A stretch of 64,000 nt of DNA from Synanceia verrucosa (lineage: Eukaryota; Chordata; Actinopteri; Perciformes; Synanceiidae). Location of the stretch: contig CM056551.1 of NCBI GenBank assembly GCA_029721515.1, positions 30,916,437 to 30,980,436 on the forward strand, written 5' to 3'. Shown piece by piece: positions 25,401-34,608 of the stretch; within the stretch, counting starts at the first letter, position 1, and every line of letters begins with the position of its first letter. The position numbers were made by a program, and so were the translations under genes. The notes beneath the pieces are model-generated. The model saw only the letters and a list, made by a program, of their open reading frames with translations. It had not been told where the DNA came from and made no database searches.

Positions 25401-28400
25401 GAGAGTGAGTGAGTGAGGGAGGGAGGGAGAGGAAGACGCGAGGGAGAGAAGGAGGAGCAGGAGTGAAGGAGGGAGGGAGAGGAGGAGGAGCAGGAGTGAG
25501 GGAGGGAGAGGAGGAGGAGCAGGAGAGACTGAGGGAGGGAGGAGGAGCAGGAGAGGGAGGAGGACTGAAAGTAGTGAAAGAGGAGTAACAGGAGAAATAA
25601 TTGGTCGTCAACATTCTCATGAATTGTTTCCTGTTGTTGACTCTCAGGCCTGTCAGCAGATATTTCCTTCATAACGTTGATATTTTAATTCTCCATCAAC
25701 ATTAAAATGCTATAACATTGTTTAATGTACATTTAAAATGTTAGCAGCACTAGCAGCATTAGCAGCACTAGCAGCATTAGCAACACTACCAGCATTAGTA
25801 GCACTAGCAACACTAGCAGGGTTAGCAGCATTAGCAGCACTAGCAGCATTAGCAACACTACCAGCATTAGCAGCACTAGCAACACCAGCAGGGTTAGCAA
25901 CACCAGCAGGGTTAGCAACACCAGCAGGGTTAGCAGCACTAGCAGCGCTAGCAGCATTAGCAACACTAGCAGCACTAGCAACACTAGCAGCAGTAGCAGC
26001 GTTAGCAACACTAGCAGCACCAACAGTGTTAGCAGCACCAGCAGCACTAGCAGCGTTAGCAGCACTAGCAACGCTAGCAGCACTAGCAACGCTAGCAGCG
26101 TTAGCAACACTAGCAGCATTAGCAGCACCAGCAGCGTTAGCAGCACTAGTAGCGTTAGCAACACTAGCAGCGTTAGCAGCACCAACAGCGTTAACAGCAT
26201 TAGCAGTACTAGCAGCGTTAGCAGCACCAGCAGCGATAGCAGCACTAGCAGCGTTAGCAACACTAGCAGCGTTAGCAGCACCAACAGCGTTAACAGCATT
26301 AGCAGTACTAGCAGCGTTAGCAGCACCAGCAGCGATAGCAGCACTAGCACCGTTAGCAACACTCGCAGCACCAACAGCGTTAACAGCATTAGCAGTACTA
26401 GCAGCGTTAGCAGCACCAGCAGCACCAGCAGCGATAGCAGCACTAGCACCGTTAGCAACACTCGCAGCACCAACAGCGTTAACAGCATTAGCAGTATTAG
26501 CAGCGTTAGCAGCACTAGCAGCGCTTGCTGTGAACTCTGGTCCTCCTCTGGGCTGTCAGATGTCCTGACCTTAAGCACCAGGTGTGTCTGCAGGTGGAGA
26601 AACCATCAAGAGCATCAACCAGCAGTCTGGAGCCCACGTGGAGCTGCAGAGGAACCCTCCACCCTCCACCGACCCCAACACCAGGGTCTTCACCATCAGA
26701 GGCACCGCCCAGCAGATGGACCTGGCCCGCCAGCTCATAGACGACAAGATCGGGGTAAGCAAAGCAAGCACATCTCCGTCGTGACCAAACACACTTGTAG
26801 CTCATCGTACCTGTCAAACAGTGACTCAGGTTCATTACCACTGAGTCGGTCCTAACCCCTTTGTGAGGAACATTGTAGGTTCTCAGTCATCCAGGTGGAG
26901 GTGAATCAAAAAGAGCAAAAAGGAGGCGAACAGAAACCCCACAGACCAGAACCTTCTGTTTGTTTCTCACCACCCACTGCAGCACAAGGTAGGGGTCATC
27001 AGGACCCTGAACCACCGGGTCCAAAACATCCAGGACAGAAGGAAAGGTGAATCAGGAATGCTCTGAAGACATGTGGCTATCCACACTGGACCTTTGTGAA
27101 GACCAACAAGAGAAACAACAATGAACAGGAGAGGGAGGACAAACATCTCCTACATTACTGGAGATTAGGAAAAATTCAAGAGGATTTCCAGAAAACACCA
27201 TGAACTTCAACCCAGGTAACACTGAGACAGAAGCTGGTCCACCAGAGGACACAACACCAGGACACAAACACAGTAATGTAGTGTTTGCTGTCCAATTCAG
27301 TGAAGAATGTAGTGACTGGTACATTGGTGGAGACCAAACAAGAGCTCCACAAGAGTATGACTCAGCACAAGAGAGCCCCCTCCTTTGAGGACACCTGAGG
27401 ACGCCTGCTCTGAGGACAGTCATGTCCAGGTTTTATCCAGGGAAGACAGATGGTTTGAGAGAGGAGTTGAAGAAGACATTTGTGTCAAACTGGAGAAACC
27501 ATCTCTGAGCAGAGGAGGAGGACTAACTACTGTGTACTGACCTCAGCAGCCATTCACACCTGAGTGCAGCTCACCTGAACGGCTCTCATCAGGGTGGGAG
27601 GGACAGACACTCCCACCTGTTGGTCTGCAGGTTTCTGCTCCAACAGGAGGATCTGGACTCTGGACCAGTCAGAACTGAAGGAGCTTCTTGAAGATGATGA
27701 AGAGGAGACACGTCTTCAACAAACCTCAAACAGTCCAGTTGACTTTTTTGATTTATGAGGGGCGTTTATTCTTTATTCATTTTATTATCAGTATTGTTAC
27801 ATCTTCTGGGAGAGAGAAATGTGAAATATTGCACAAAAATAAGAAGTAAATCTTTTTAAATTAAATCAACACGAATAGAAATACAGTTCCACTCAGCTGA
27901 GGTGTGAGCACCAAACTCCGCTCAAAAATCGTGAGATTTAACGGATGTTTTTATTAAATCACATCCAGAGTCTCACGTTTCTTTGTCTTTGAGATCCAGA
28001 AGGTTTTCTTGTGTCAGATTTCAGGTGGACTGTTTTGTTCCCTGTCCCCTCAGGGTTCAGGTATCATGAGTAATGGAGGGTTCGGCTTCAGTCCCTTCAC
28101 CCAGGGTCCCACTGCCCACCAGAAGTAAGACCTGATATCTGATACTGACCTGAATGATCAGACATGGAGCTGCTCTGTGATGTTTTATTGTTGTTATGTT
28201 GTTTGTTTGGCAGCTGTGGCAGCGGTCAGACCTTCCTCACTGGTGTCTGGGGAAACACCTACCAGACCAGCTGGCAGAACCCTGGACAACAAGACCCTGG
28301 TGATCCACCTCCACACTCACTTCATCGTGATGACAACATGATTTGACTTTATGTTTTATGTGGAGTAAAATGGAAAACCTGAAATATGCCACTAAAACTA

Positions 28401-30740
28401 TCCTGTGTGTCTTCAGGTCAGCAGAACCAGCCTCAGAGCTTGATGACAGACTACAGTAAGGCCTGGGAGGACTACTACAAGAAACAGAGTACGCTGTCCA
28501 CCTGTCTGTCCACCTGTCTGTCTGCCTAGTAACGAAACAGAGCTAATGCTAAACAAAAGTACATGCAGTGAGAGAGTGTTAAACAGGAGGGAGCAGGTAG
28601 AGGACAGAGTACCTGAACAGAACAGAGTACCTGAACAGGTAGAGGACAGAGTACCTGAACAGAACAGAGTACCTGAGCAGGTAGAGGACAGAGTACCTGA
28701 ACAGAACAGAGTACCTGAACAGGTAGAGAACAGAGTACCTGAACAGAACAGAGTACCTGAACAGGTAGAGGACAGAGTACCTGAACAGAACAGAGTACCT
28801 GAACAGGTAGAGGACAGAGGTGCTCTGTCCTCTACCTGCTCAGGCGCTCTGTCCTCTACCTGCTCTGTCCTCTGCCTGCTCAGGCGCTCTGTCCTCTACC
28901 TGCTCAGGCGCTCTGTCCTCTACCTGCTCAGGCGCTTTGTCCTCTGCCTGCTCAGGCGCTCTGTCCTCTGCCTGCTCAGGCGCTCTGTCCTCTGCCTGCT
29001 CAGGCGCTTTGTCCTCTGCCTGCTCAGGTGCTCTGTCCTCTACCTGCTCAGGTGCTCTGCCTGCTCAGGTGCTCTGTCCTCTGCCTGCTCTGTCCTCTAC
29101 CTGCTCAGGCGCTCTGTCCTCTGCCTGCTCAGGCGCTCTGTCCTCTGCCTGCTCAGGCGCTCTGTCCTCTACCTGCTCAGGCGCTTTGTCCTCTGCCTGC
29201 TCTGTCCTCTACCTGCTCAGGTGCTCTGTCCTCTGCCTGCTCTGTCCTCTACCTGCTCAGGCGCTTTGTCCTCTGCCTGCTCTGTCCTCTACCTGCTCAG
29301 GCGCTCTGTCCTCTGCCTGCTCTGTCCTCTACCTGCTCAGGTGCTCTGTTCTCTACCTGCTCAGGCGCTCTGTCCTCTGCCTGCTCTGTCCTCTACCTGC
29401 TCAGGTGCTCTGTTCTCTACCTGCTCAGGCGCTCTGTCCTCTACCTGCTCTGTCCTCTACCTGCTCAGGTGCTCTGTCCTCTACCTGCTCAGGCGCTCTG
29501 TCCTCTACCTGCTCAGGCGTTCTGTCCTCTACCTGCTCAGGCGCTCTGTCCTCTACCTGCTCAGGCGCTCTGTCCTCTACCTGCTCAGGTGCTCTGTCCT
29601 CTACCTGCTCAGGCGCTCTGTCCTCTACCTGCTCAGGCGCTCTGTCCTCTACCTGCTCAGGCGCTCTGTCCTCTGCCTGCTCAGGCGCTCTGTCCTCTGC
29701 CTGCTCAGGCGTTCTGTCCTCTACCTGCTCAGGCGCTCTGTCCTCTACCTGCTCAGGCGCTCTGTCCTCTACCTGCTCAGGTGCTCTGTCCTCTACCTGC
29801 TCAGGCGCTCTGTCCTCTACCTGCTCAGGTGCTCTGTCCTCTGCCTGCTCAGGCGTTCTGTCCTCTACCTGCTCAGGCGCTCTGTCCTCTACCTGCTCAG
29901 GCGCTCTGTCCTCTGCCTGCTCAGGCGCTCTGTCCTCTACCTGCTCAGGCGCTCTGTTCTCTACCTGCTCAGGCGCTCTGTCCTCTACCTGCTCAGGTGC
30001 TCTGTTCTCTACCTGCTCAGGCGCTCTGTCCTCTACCTGCTCAGGTGCTCTGTTCTCTACCTGCTCAGGTGCTCTGTCCTCTACCTGCTCAGGCGCTCTG
30101 TCCTCTACCTGCTCTGTCCTCTACCTGCTCAGGTGCTCTGTCCTCTACCTGCTCAGGTGCTCTGTCCTCTACCTGCTCAGGTGCTCTGTCCTCTACCTGC
30201 TCAGGCGCTCTGTTCTCTACCTGCTCAGGCGCTCTGTCCTCTACCTGCTCAGGTGCTCTGTTCTCTACCTGCTCAGGCGCTCTGTCCTCTACCTGCTCAG
30301 GTGCTCTGTTCTCTACCTGCTCAGGTGCTCTGTTCTCTACCTGCAGGTCAGTCCTCTCAGCAGAGTTCGGTGCCAGACTACACTGCAGCGTTAGCAGAAT
30401 ACTACAGACAGCAGCCCTACCTGTGGAACGCCGCCCAGATCCAGGTAACTCACAGAAAGCTGATGGGAAGCAGTCAGCCCACCTGTCCTTCACCTGTTGC
30501 AGGTTCTGGTTTGGAGAAACTTCACTACATCAGAACCTCACTACTTTCCGTCTTTATTAAAATATTCAGACTTTGTAGACATGAATTGAAGAATTTAAAT
30601 CGTAAATCAAACAAACAATAATAGACTTAAAATATTTAAAGGGCCACACCGTTTGAAAACACTTAAAGTGTCCAAGTTTCAATTCACATAAAAATCGAGT
30701 CCAACAATGATGTAATTTCCTGTCTCTCCAGGATCACTAG
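5779..30740 (+). CDS. fubp3: Far upstream element-binding protein 3 (KH-domain protein)
   Basis: Single-stranded DNA/RNA-binding regulator of the FUBP family. Exons: 5779-5871, 17712-17820, 18197-18230, 18425-18471, 18972-19043, 19335-19392, 19500-19662, 19774-19872, 20164-20265, 20385-20487, 20851-20951, 23074-23212, 26594-26754, 28054-28124, 28214-28299, 28417-28488, 30347-30444, 30732-30740. They total 1,617 nt, so 538 aa plus stop, and all introns are GT-AG. Four KH domains have intact GxxG loops: GRGG at 97-100, GRGG at 182-185, GRNG at 272-275 and GKGG at 372-375. The C-terminus carries the FUBP tyrosine motifs DYSKAWEDYYKKQ (491-503) and DYTAALAEYYRQQ (514-526). The start MMAELVQGQ and the junction DGVGNQLAAMAHQR favour FUBP3 over FUBP1 or KHSRP. 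The protein is shorter than human FUBP3 (about 572 aa), mainly in the proline-rich linker. Two adjacent ATGs open the frame; the second matches the usual FUBP3 start. Confidence 0.96.
6835..6895. repeat. GTT/GTA microsatellite in fubp3 intron 1
   Basis: A run of GTT trinucleotides passing into GTA. The rest of intron 1 between 5872 and 7700 holds no recognised exon or element. Confidence 0.8.
8366..9056 (-). mobile_element. hAT-superfamily transposon, internally deleted
   Basis: Terminal inverted repeats are TAGGGTTGGGCATCG (8366-8380) and CGATACCCAACCCTA (9042-9056), 14 of 15 complementary. A perfect 8-bp target-site duplication, ATTCCCAC, lies at 8358-8365 and 9057-9064; 8-bp duplications are the hallmark of hAT elements. 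Length is 691 bp, far too short for a full transposase, so it must be mobilised in trans or dead. Inside, on the minus strand, is a BED-finger remnant. Confidence 0.92.
8592..8873 (-). pseudogene. BED zinc-finger N-terminal remnant of a hAT transposase
   Basis: The 93-codon minus-strand frame contains SKVWLQFSK, then CNTCDKII and NMKKHLLRVHGV. This follows the BED-finger pattern: aromatic start, C-x2-C, then H-x(3-5)-H. BED fingers bind DNA at the N-terminus of hAT transposases. The RNase-H-like catalytic domain and dimerisation domain are missing, so the fragment cannot transpose by itself. Confidence 0.8.
9105..9481 (-). mobile_element. tRNA-derived SINE, copy 1
   Basis: On the minus strand the element starts near 9481 with a tRNA-like head: GTAGTGGTTAGCACTGTC (A-box region) and CTGGGTTCGATTCTC (B-box region). 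It runs through a conserved body (CATGCATGTTTTTGGATG on the + strand) and ends in a GGAT-type repeat tail at 9105-9125. The order of pol III promoter, body and simple tail is SINE architecture. Copy 2 is at 35175-35521 in the opposite orientation. Confidence 0.85.
9580..9807. mobile_element. Right part of an unclassified teleost interspersed repeat
   Basis: Together with 8086-8357 this forms the material missing from the second copy of the surrounding element at 33636-33990. The left part includes GACTGTAAAAAGAATGGACG, and both parts resemble common fish interspersed repeats. Exact ends and class are not determined. Confidence 0.35.
10204..16250. repeat. 6-kb minisatellite in fubp3 intron 1
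   Basis: Roughly 190 tandem copies of a unit of about 27-33 bp built from TTCAGGGCTTTACAGGTG and TGTCCATGTGTG. There is clear higher-order structure. Segments starting at 11609, 11951, 13537 and 13879 are near-identical, giving a 342-bp sub-period and a 1,928-bp segmental duplication. All three forward frames are open for long stretches (up to 1,050 codons), but the predicted Cys/Val/Phe-rich peptides are frame shadows of the repeat. Most units read TTTCAG, then GGCTTTACAG, then GTGTGT: an acceptor-like AG, 10 nt, and a donor-like GT. Confidence 0.97.
16309..17520 (-). mobile_element. Tc1/mariner transposon, decayed
   Basis: Length is about 1.2 kb, as expected for Tc1. Terminal regions are inverted copies: GTCAACATGAAGAAAGTC at about 16331-16348 and its reverse complement at about 17410-17430 (GACTTTCTTCATGTTGTC). 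The right tip ends GGATTCAGTG followed by TA, the Tc1 target dinucleotide. The interior reads as a broken transposase on the minus strand. It sits directly after the minisatellite in fubp3 intron 1. Confidence 0.88.
16413..17150 (-). pseudogene. Tc1-type transposase pseudogene
   Basis: Minus-strand fragments show FQQENNPQHTAKIS (the Tc1 motif usually written FQQDNDPKHT, containing the second catalytic Asp), NMWRDLKHFPSRLMELE and CKEEWSKL. These lie in the C-terminal half of the DDE domain. The pieces are split over two frames with frameshifts and stops, so no functional transposase is encoded. The motif Asp is changed to Glu here. Confidence 0.85.
17521..17711 (+). other. End of fubp3 intron 1 and exon 2 acceptor
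   Basis: Unique sequence ending in TCTCTGTGTCAGCAG before exon 2. Just upstream, CAGGTGTTACAGGTGTTTC resembles the unit of the 6-kb array. This may be coincidental or may mark the seed of that array. Confidence 0.5.
17900..18080. repeat. Degenerate AACCAGAACCTTTAAC-type repeat, fubp3 intron 2
   Basis: Imperfect units such as CTGAACCAGAACATTTAG and CTGAGCCAGAACCTTTAA. It is a diverged relative of the cleaner array in intron 4. Confidence 0.7.
18197..18199 (+). promoter_or_regulatory. fubp3: Tandem (NAGNAG) splice acceptor of fubp3 exon 3
   Basis: The intron end reads CCCAGTAG followed by GAAACCAG. Use of CAG gives DG-V-GNQL, which matches the mammalian FUBP3 junction. Use of TAG three bases later drops one valine and stays in frame. 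I chose the CAG acceptor because of the protein match and because CAG usually outcompetes TAG. Confidence 0.7.
18553..18740. repeat. 22-29-bp minisatellite in fubp3 intron 4
   Basis: Units of CTGATCCAGAACCTTTAA, with or without an added CCTTTAAC, are repeated about eight times. A second short array of CTCATTGATCGCTCATTG units follows at about 18840-18958. Together they make up most of intron 4 (18472-18971). Confidence 0.9.
20488..20760. repeat. 34-bp array beginning exactly at the fubp3 exon 10 donor
   Basis: Eight 34-bp units: GTCTGTTTACACCAGTAT followed by AATCCAGTC(T/G)AAACTG. The first base of the first unit is the first base of intron 10, so the genuine 5' splice site is part of the repeat and six of eight units begin with GT. 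The array ends about 90 bp before the exon 11 acceptor. Confidence 0.95.
20952..23073. repeat. fubp3 intron 11: CA run, duplicated acceptor, purine array, AGC-rich array
   Basis: The intron opens with GTGACACAC... (CA repeat), then 20981-21042 duplicates 23023-23084 with about 6 mismatches, including the acceptor and first codons of exon 12. A purine-only strand array follows (about 21043-22690; units such as GAGGAGCAGGAGAGAGTGAG). Then come about 185 bp of unique sequence (22691-22875), an AGCAGC(A/G)TTAGC-type array (22876-23008) and a short CA run before the true acceptor at 23073. Confidence 0.92.
23747..23776. repeat. TG microsatellite in fubp3 intron 12
   Basis: About 13 TG dinucleotides. 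A matching short CA run lies at 23945-23962. The rest of 23213-24460 is AT-rich unique intron with no exon seen. Confidence 0.85.
24465..25560. repeat. Second purine-only array, fubp3 intron 12
   Basis: It has the same unit vocabulary as the intron 11 array (GGAGGAGCAGGAGAGAGTGAG, GAGGGAGGGAGAGGAGG), in the same orientation. Long open frames on the opposite strand encode Ser/Pro/Leu repeats only and are not genes. Confidence 0.93.
25561..25745. repeat. Direct duplicate of 22691-22875
   Basis: About 185 bp are identical at all but about one position (TTGGTTGTCA versus TTGGTCGTCA), offset by 2,870 bp. This unique module follows each purine array and precedes each AGC/TTAGC array, so the whole module was duplicated recently around exon 12. 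Confidence 0.93.
25741..26530. repeat. TTAGCAGCACTAGCA-type minisatellite
   Basis: Units of 9-15 bp (GCAGCGTTA, GCAACACTA, GCAGCACCA) continue for about 790 bp, with some higher-order repetition (AACAGCGTTAACAGCATT recurs three or more times). Both strands are open for about 280 codons because unit lengths are multiples of three. The Ala/Leu peptides are artefacts. A shorter version is at 22876-23008. Confidence 0.93.
26880..27740 (+). pseudogene. Penelope-like retroelement fragment (GIY-YIG endonuclease end)
   Basis: Across three + frames one can follow HKVGVIRTLNHR, VFAVQFSEECSDWYIGG (the first part of a GIY-YIG-like motif), APSFEDT, DRWFERGVEED, VKLEKPSLSRGGG and a C-terminal ELKELLEDDEE tail. 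This order matches the C-terminal endonuclease of Penelope-like elements in fish. Stops and frameshifts are numerous, so it is dead. The upstream reverse transcriptase is absent. Lies in fubp3 intron 13. Confidence 0.7.
28590..30330. repeat. 24-bp minisatellite with an inversion, fubp3 intron 16
   Basis: The left part (about 28590-28818) repeats CAGGTAGAGGACAGAGTACC and GAACAGAACAGAGTACCT. At about 28820 the array flips to its reverse complement and continues for about 1.5 kb as TACCTGCTCAGG plus CGCTCTGTCCTC units (24 bp, some shortened by 8 bp). The last unit runs into the genuine acceptor of exon 17 (CTCTACCTGCAG). Long open frames in all three forward frames reflect the 24-bp period. Confidence 0.96.
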
Positions 30741-31484
30741 AGGCTCCTCCCTCACCAGTGAAGGCCTCGGATGGTCGTCGACGGCAACCGAATCGGGGTT
30801 TCCTAGCAACGCTCTGCCGCTTCCTCCTTCCTTTTGTAGAGAAAAACTAAGGATTAACTGAAAAATCACGAACTCTTTTCTTTTCTGTTTTTTAACCTTA
30901 CAAAGTTGATATTTTGTCGGGCAGATTTTTTTGGACTAGCCTCTGGTCTCTCTCCACAGTGTAGACCTGTTTTTTCTTTTTGTTTTATTTTTTATCAAAC
31001 TTGAACTTAAAGATGTATCAGTGTGGCTTTGAACAAAAAAAAAAATCCAGTATAATCTATATTTTGTCTAGTTTTATTTTCCAATAAGAAAACGGTATAA
31101 GGCTTAGCAGTCTTGAGTAAGAAAATCAGATATTATTATTATTATTACTATTATTATTTTGTTTATGATAATGTTTTAAAGCATGCGTCAGATTGTGTGT
31201 GTGTGTGTGTGTCTTGACTCTCAGTTATTTTTTTTTATTTTATTTTTTTGGCATAGAAATATTTTAATAGCGTCAGATGGAAATTAAACGTTTTACCGTT
31301 CGGAGACAAAACTGTTTTTTTGTACTAAATTTGTGCTCGCTGGGTCTGTTTGTTCTCGATCTAGTTTTACCTGTTTAGTCGCCATCTTGGAGGTGCAATG
31401 ACGCGTCTGTTTTCTTTTGGTTTGATGATAGTTCTTATTCCTGTATCTCTATAGTGATTCTTTAGTTTTTATGATGTAATGATG

Positions 31485-31490
31485 AATAAA
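31485..31490 (+). terminator. fubp3: Candidate proximal poly(A) signal of fubp3
   Basis: AATAAA about 745 bp after the stop. Another AATAAA lies near 32384. Confidence 0.45.
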
Positions 31491-33581
31491 TGACGATTTA
31501 TATTGCGTTCCAGCCAGATCTCTCTGTGGTCAAACAGTTTGTGTCCTCACAGGATTTAAACCTCCAGCCGACACGTTTCCCCACAACTCAACTTTCATTA
31601 CAAAAAGGGGGGAAATTACTATTTTCTTACAAAGTGAAACTTTATTCTTGTTGTTGTAACTTAATTCTGCATTTCTACTTTTCCGGTTTGTTTGTAAAAG
31701 AAGTGTTAAGAACTGAACAATGAAGTTATCAATGCTATTAGCGACGTATTAGCTAAACTAGCGCGTTGGCTAAACGTGCACTTAGCAAAAAGATGTGCGT
31801 TACCTCAACTGTGTATTAGCGGAGCGAATGTGGTGGTTGATGTGTTTCTGTTAGCTGTGATTTATTAGCTGAACGGTGTCTCTTGGTGAAAACATGTCTG
31901 TCTGATGTGTTTGTGTTAGCTGTATGCGTTAGCTTTTACTGAACATACGTCTTAGAGTTATTTGTTGATGTTGGGAATTTCTCCCATTTCGATTGAAAAA
32001 ACAAAAAACAACAAAAAAAAAAGCAAAGCAAGCAAACCAATAATGAAATGCCTCCAAAGAACCTTCACTCGTATGTCCTCTCTGCTATGCATCTCATTTC
32101 CCCTGCCAACAAACTGCTGATATATCCATTTATCTACTATTCTAATGGAGCGACATCTTTCCGTAGTGTTCAGCGGTGTTAGCTTAGCGGTGTCAGTTAC
32201 AGTACACGCGTTACAGATGTTTGGTTGTTAAATTAAGCTGAAGGCTGAACTGTTTCCATCCTGTTAGTGGAGCTGGAAGTTTAGCTAACTGTGTGCACGC
32301 GACATATCGTAAATATTGAGATGAAAACATTTACGTCAGACTAGACTTGTCTGCGAACAAGTGAAAAAAATGCTGTTGCTCTAAATAAAACAGTAAACCC
32401 AGTAAATACAAATATTGTCCTTTCAGCTAGTTAAAACCGTCTTATTTTACCAGCTAACTAACTACCGCTATGGTATAAAACAATTCCAAATAGCTAATTT
32501 AGGCTTAATATGCATTTATCAGTTATGGCTAACTAAGGAAGCAACATCTTTATATTACATGTCAGCGTTCAAAAATCCCCCCTGATTCTCTCGACACGAT
32601 GCGGCTGCAGAGTTAGATGAATTTTTGCGAGCTAAACTGTTGTGAACTCGTAGCTAAACTTGTGCGTTAGCAGACTGCTGTGTTCGTTGGCCGTGTCCGT
32701 TAGCAGACCACAGAGAGGTTTGTCTTGTGTTGAGGAGATCTGGCGGCTGTTGAGTTGAGTATTGAATCAGTGGTTCTGCTTCTTGTATGTGTGATGATGA
32801 TGATGATGACGACGATAATAATGAGTCCTCCTGTGCAGGGGTCTATTTAAATCTCTGAGTATTCAGTTTGTCGATAAGATGATATGGTTTGTGTAAATTT
32901 CCACTCTCTGGCGGGTGCTCTCCAGTTAAAAATGTACTTTGTTATCCTGTTAAAAATGATATTGTTTAATTCACGTGTCGAACTGATTTGCAAAGAAAAG
33001 CTGAGTATGTGTTATTTTCTCAAGACTGCTAGGCTAACTGTCTCTATTTTTTCTTGTCTGTCTGTCGCTGTCCGTCTGGACGTCGCCACGTTTTAAAAAG
33101 TTGCCGGGATTTGTTGTTTTTTTTTTGTTTTGTTTTTTTTGTCTCAACACGTCTGTTATCGGGCCATGTGATCATGTTAGCAGTAGCGCTGTGTTGAACG
33201 GTCCCTGCAGTTTGTTAGCGTGGTGGCTCTGAGACAAGCAGAGCTGTAGTGACGGGATTTTACTTCCCGAAAAAATAATTAAGAAAACACCGGCGTGGAC
33301 GGTGGCTTGGTGTCTGGACCCAGAACCGGGACTGGACCTGGCCTCAGCCATCCACCCCGGTTCAGATCTTCCTAGTCCCGACCCCTCATTCTGCAGGGGC
33401 GACGGGGAGCCTTTGGGTTTCTTGGTTTCTGTTGTTTTTCTAACGGACAGACGTCCTAACTGTAACCTGCAGATTTTTCTATTAGATTCTATTGACCGAT
33501 AGAGTTGTGAATGAACCCGAGCCACGAGACTGTCGGTGGCCGAGGAAGAGGAAGATGATGATGATGATTAACATGAGGGCT

Positions 33582-33587
33582 AATAAA
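33582..33587 (+). terminator. fubp3: Candidate distal poly(A) signal of fubp3
   Basis: AATAAA followed within 30 bp by GT/T-rich sequence (GACTGTGTTTC), which is the expected downstream element. Confidence 0.5.
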
Positions 33588-33635
33588 CAGGCTCATTCTT
33601 TCTGACTGACTGTGTTTCTATGAATCTGTTTTGTA

Positions 33636-33990
33636 CTATGACTCTGAAAACAGTGAATATCTCAAATGAAAGAAGAGACTCTCTATTTCATCATAAAAAA
33701 ATGTTTGTTTTTACCTTGTTCCATTCTTGTTTTATCAGAGGTAGAGTAGAGGACACTTTCACCAAAATCACCACTTTTTCTCCACATTCTGTTTGTTTTG
33801 CTCTCTAATCTCGATTGTCTCCACTTCCTGTTTTGATCTCTGTGGTGTATACCGTCTCTTTATGCTCTGACTACATCTCCCAGAAGCCCCAGCATTACTC
33901 ACAGGCTGTGTGAGACCATGATCAGTGCTCTGCTGCTGAAAAACCACTTTGACGTATTGTTTTTTCGTCGATGGCACTCAAAGAGTTAAG
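33636..33990. mobile_element. Second copy of the 7811-9885 element, without the insertion
   Basis: 33636-33907 matches 7811-8085 closely, and 33908-33990 matches 9808-9885, with nothing of 8086-9807 in between. The right end GGCACTCAAAGAGTTAA is conserved. This 'empty' copy fixes the insertion point in the first copy. Confidence 0.8.
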
Positions 33991-34380
33991 AACTCCTGAA
34001 CAACACTTTGGGGCACAAACAGCTGGTTTAAAGTCTTGTTTTGACTTAAGTCAGAAAATGTTCAGGGTTTCTTGACATCAGCTTTGGTGCACTTGCAGTC
34101 TGTATTTAATGTTTGTTTGCATTATTTAATCAATGAGATGTTTGGTCTCTAACATGTTAAAATAGTCGGATCATAAAAGCCAACATGGCGTCCTCAGAAA
34201 CCAGGAAAGGTTCACATTTTGATTTTTCTTTAAAGAAAATGGCTGACACTGATTAATCAATTATCCATTTAACTTTGACTCTTCATTCACTGAATATTTT
34301 GTGTCACATCACTGGAACTCCTGACGCCACATTTATGCACATTTTAGTACTCTGACAGACTTGTGTTAGCATGTTAGCGG

Positions 34381-34386
<6 letters not shown>

Positions 34387-34445
<59 letters not shown>

Positions 34446-34446
34446 G
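34387..34446. repeat. TG then GA microsatellite
   Basis: About 20 TG followed by about 11 GA. A CA run follows at 34577-34606, and a TG run is at 34938-34956. Surrounding 34000-35170 is AT-rich intergenic DNA with no gene seen. Confidence 0.9.
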
Positions 34447-34577
34447 CTGCCGTCACATCATGGCTTCATGTCCTGACATGAAAAGTGGGATTTATCATTT
34501 ATTCATGTTCCCAAAGCGAGACAGATGGTCTGAGTGGCAGTGTGATGTCATCACTCATTAAAACGTTCTACTGTAAT

Positions 34578-34608
<31 letters not shown>

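Larger units (their letters stand above)
30741..33605 (+). other. fubp3: fubp3 3' UTR
   Basis: Follows the stop TAG at 30738-30740. It is T-rich and has many AATAAA-like words. Early T-rich tracts are suited to binding by RNA-binding proteins. There is a TG run near 31197. No splice-consistent coding exon was seen. The exact 3' end depends on which poly(A) signal is used. Confidence 0.6.

Noticed and set aside
25733..26578. Ala-rich (+) and Leu-rich (-) open frames of about 280 codons
   Set aside because: Both strands are open because units of 9-15 bp are multiples of three. It is a repeat inside fubp3 intron 12.
28546..30621. 691-codon frame overlapping fubp3 exon 17
   Set aside because: It is the 24-bp array read through into the exon in another frame; the real exon is read in the FUBP3 frame from 30347.
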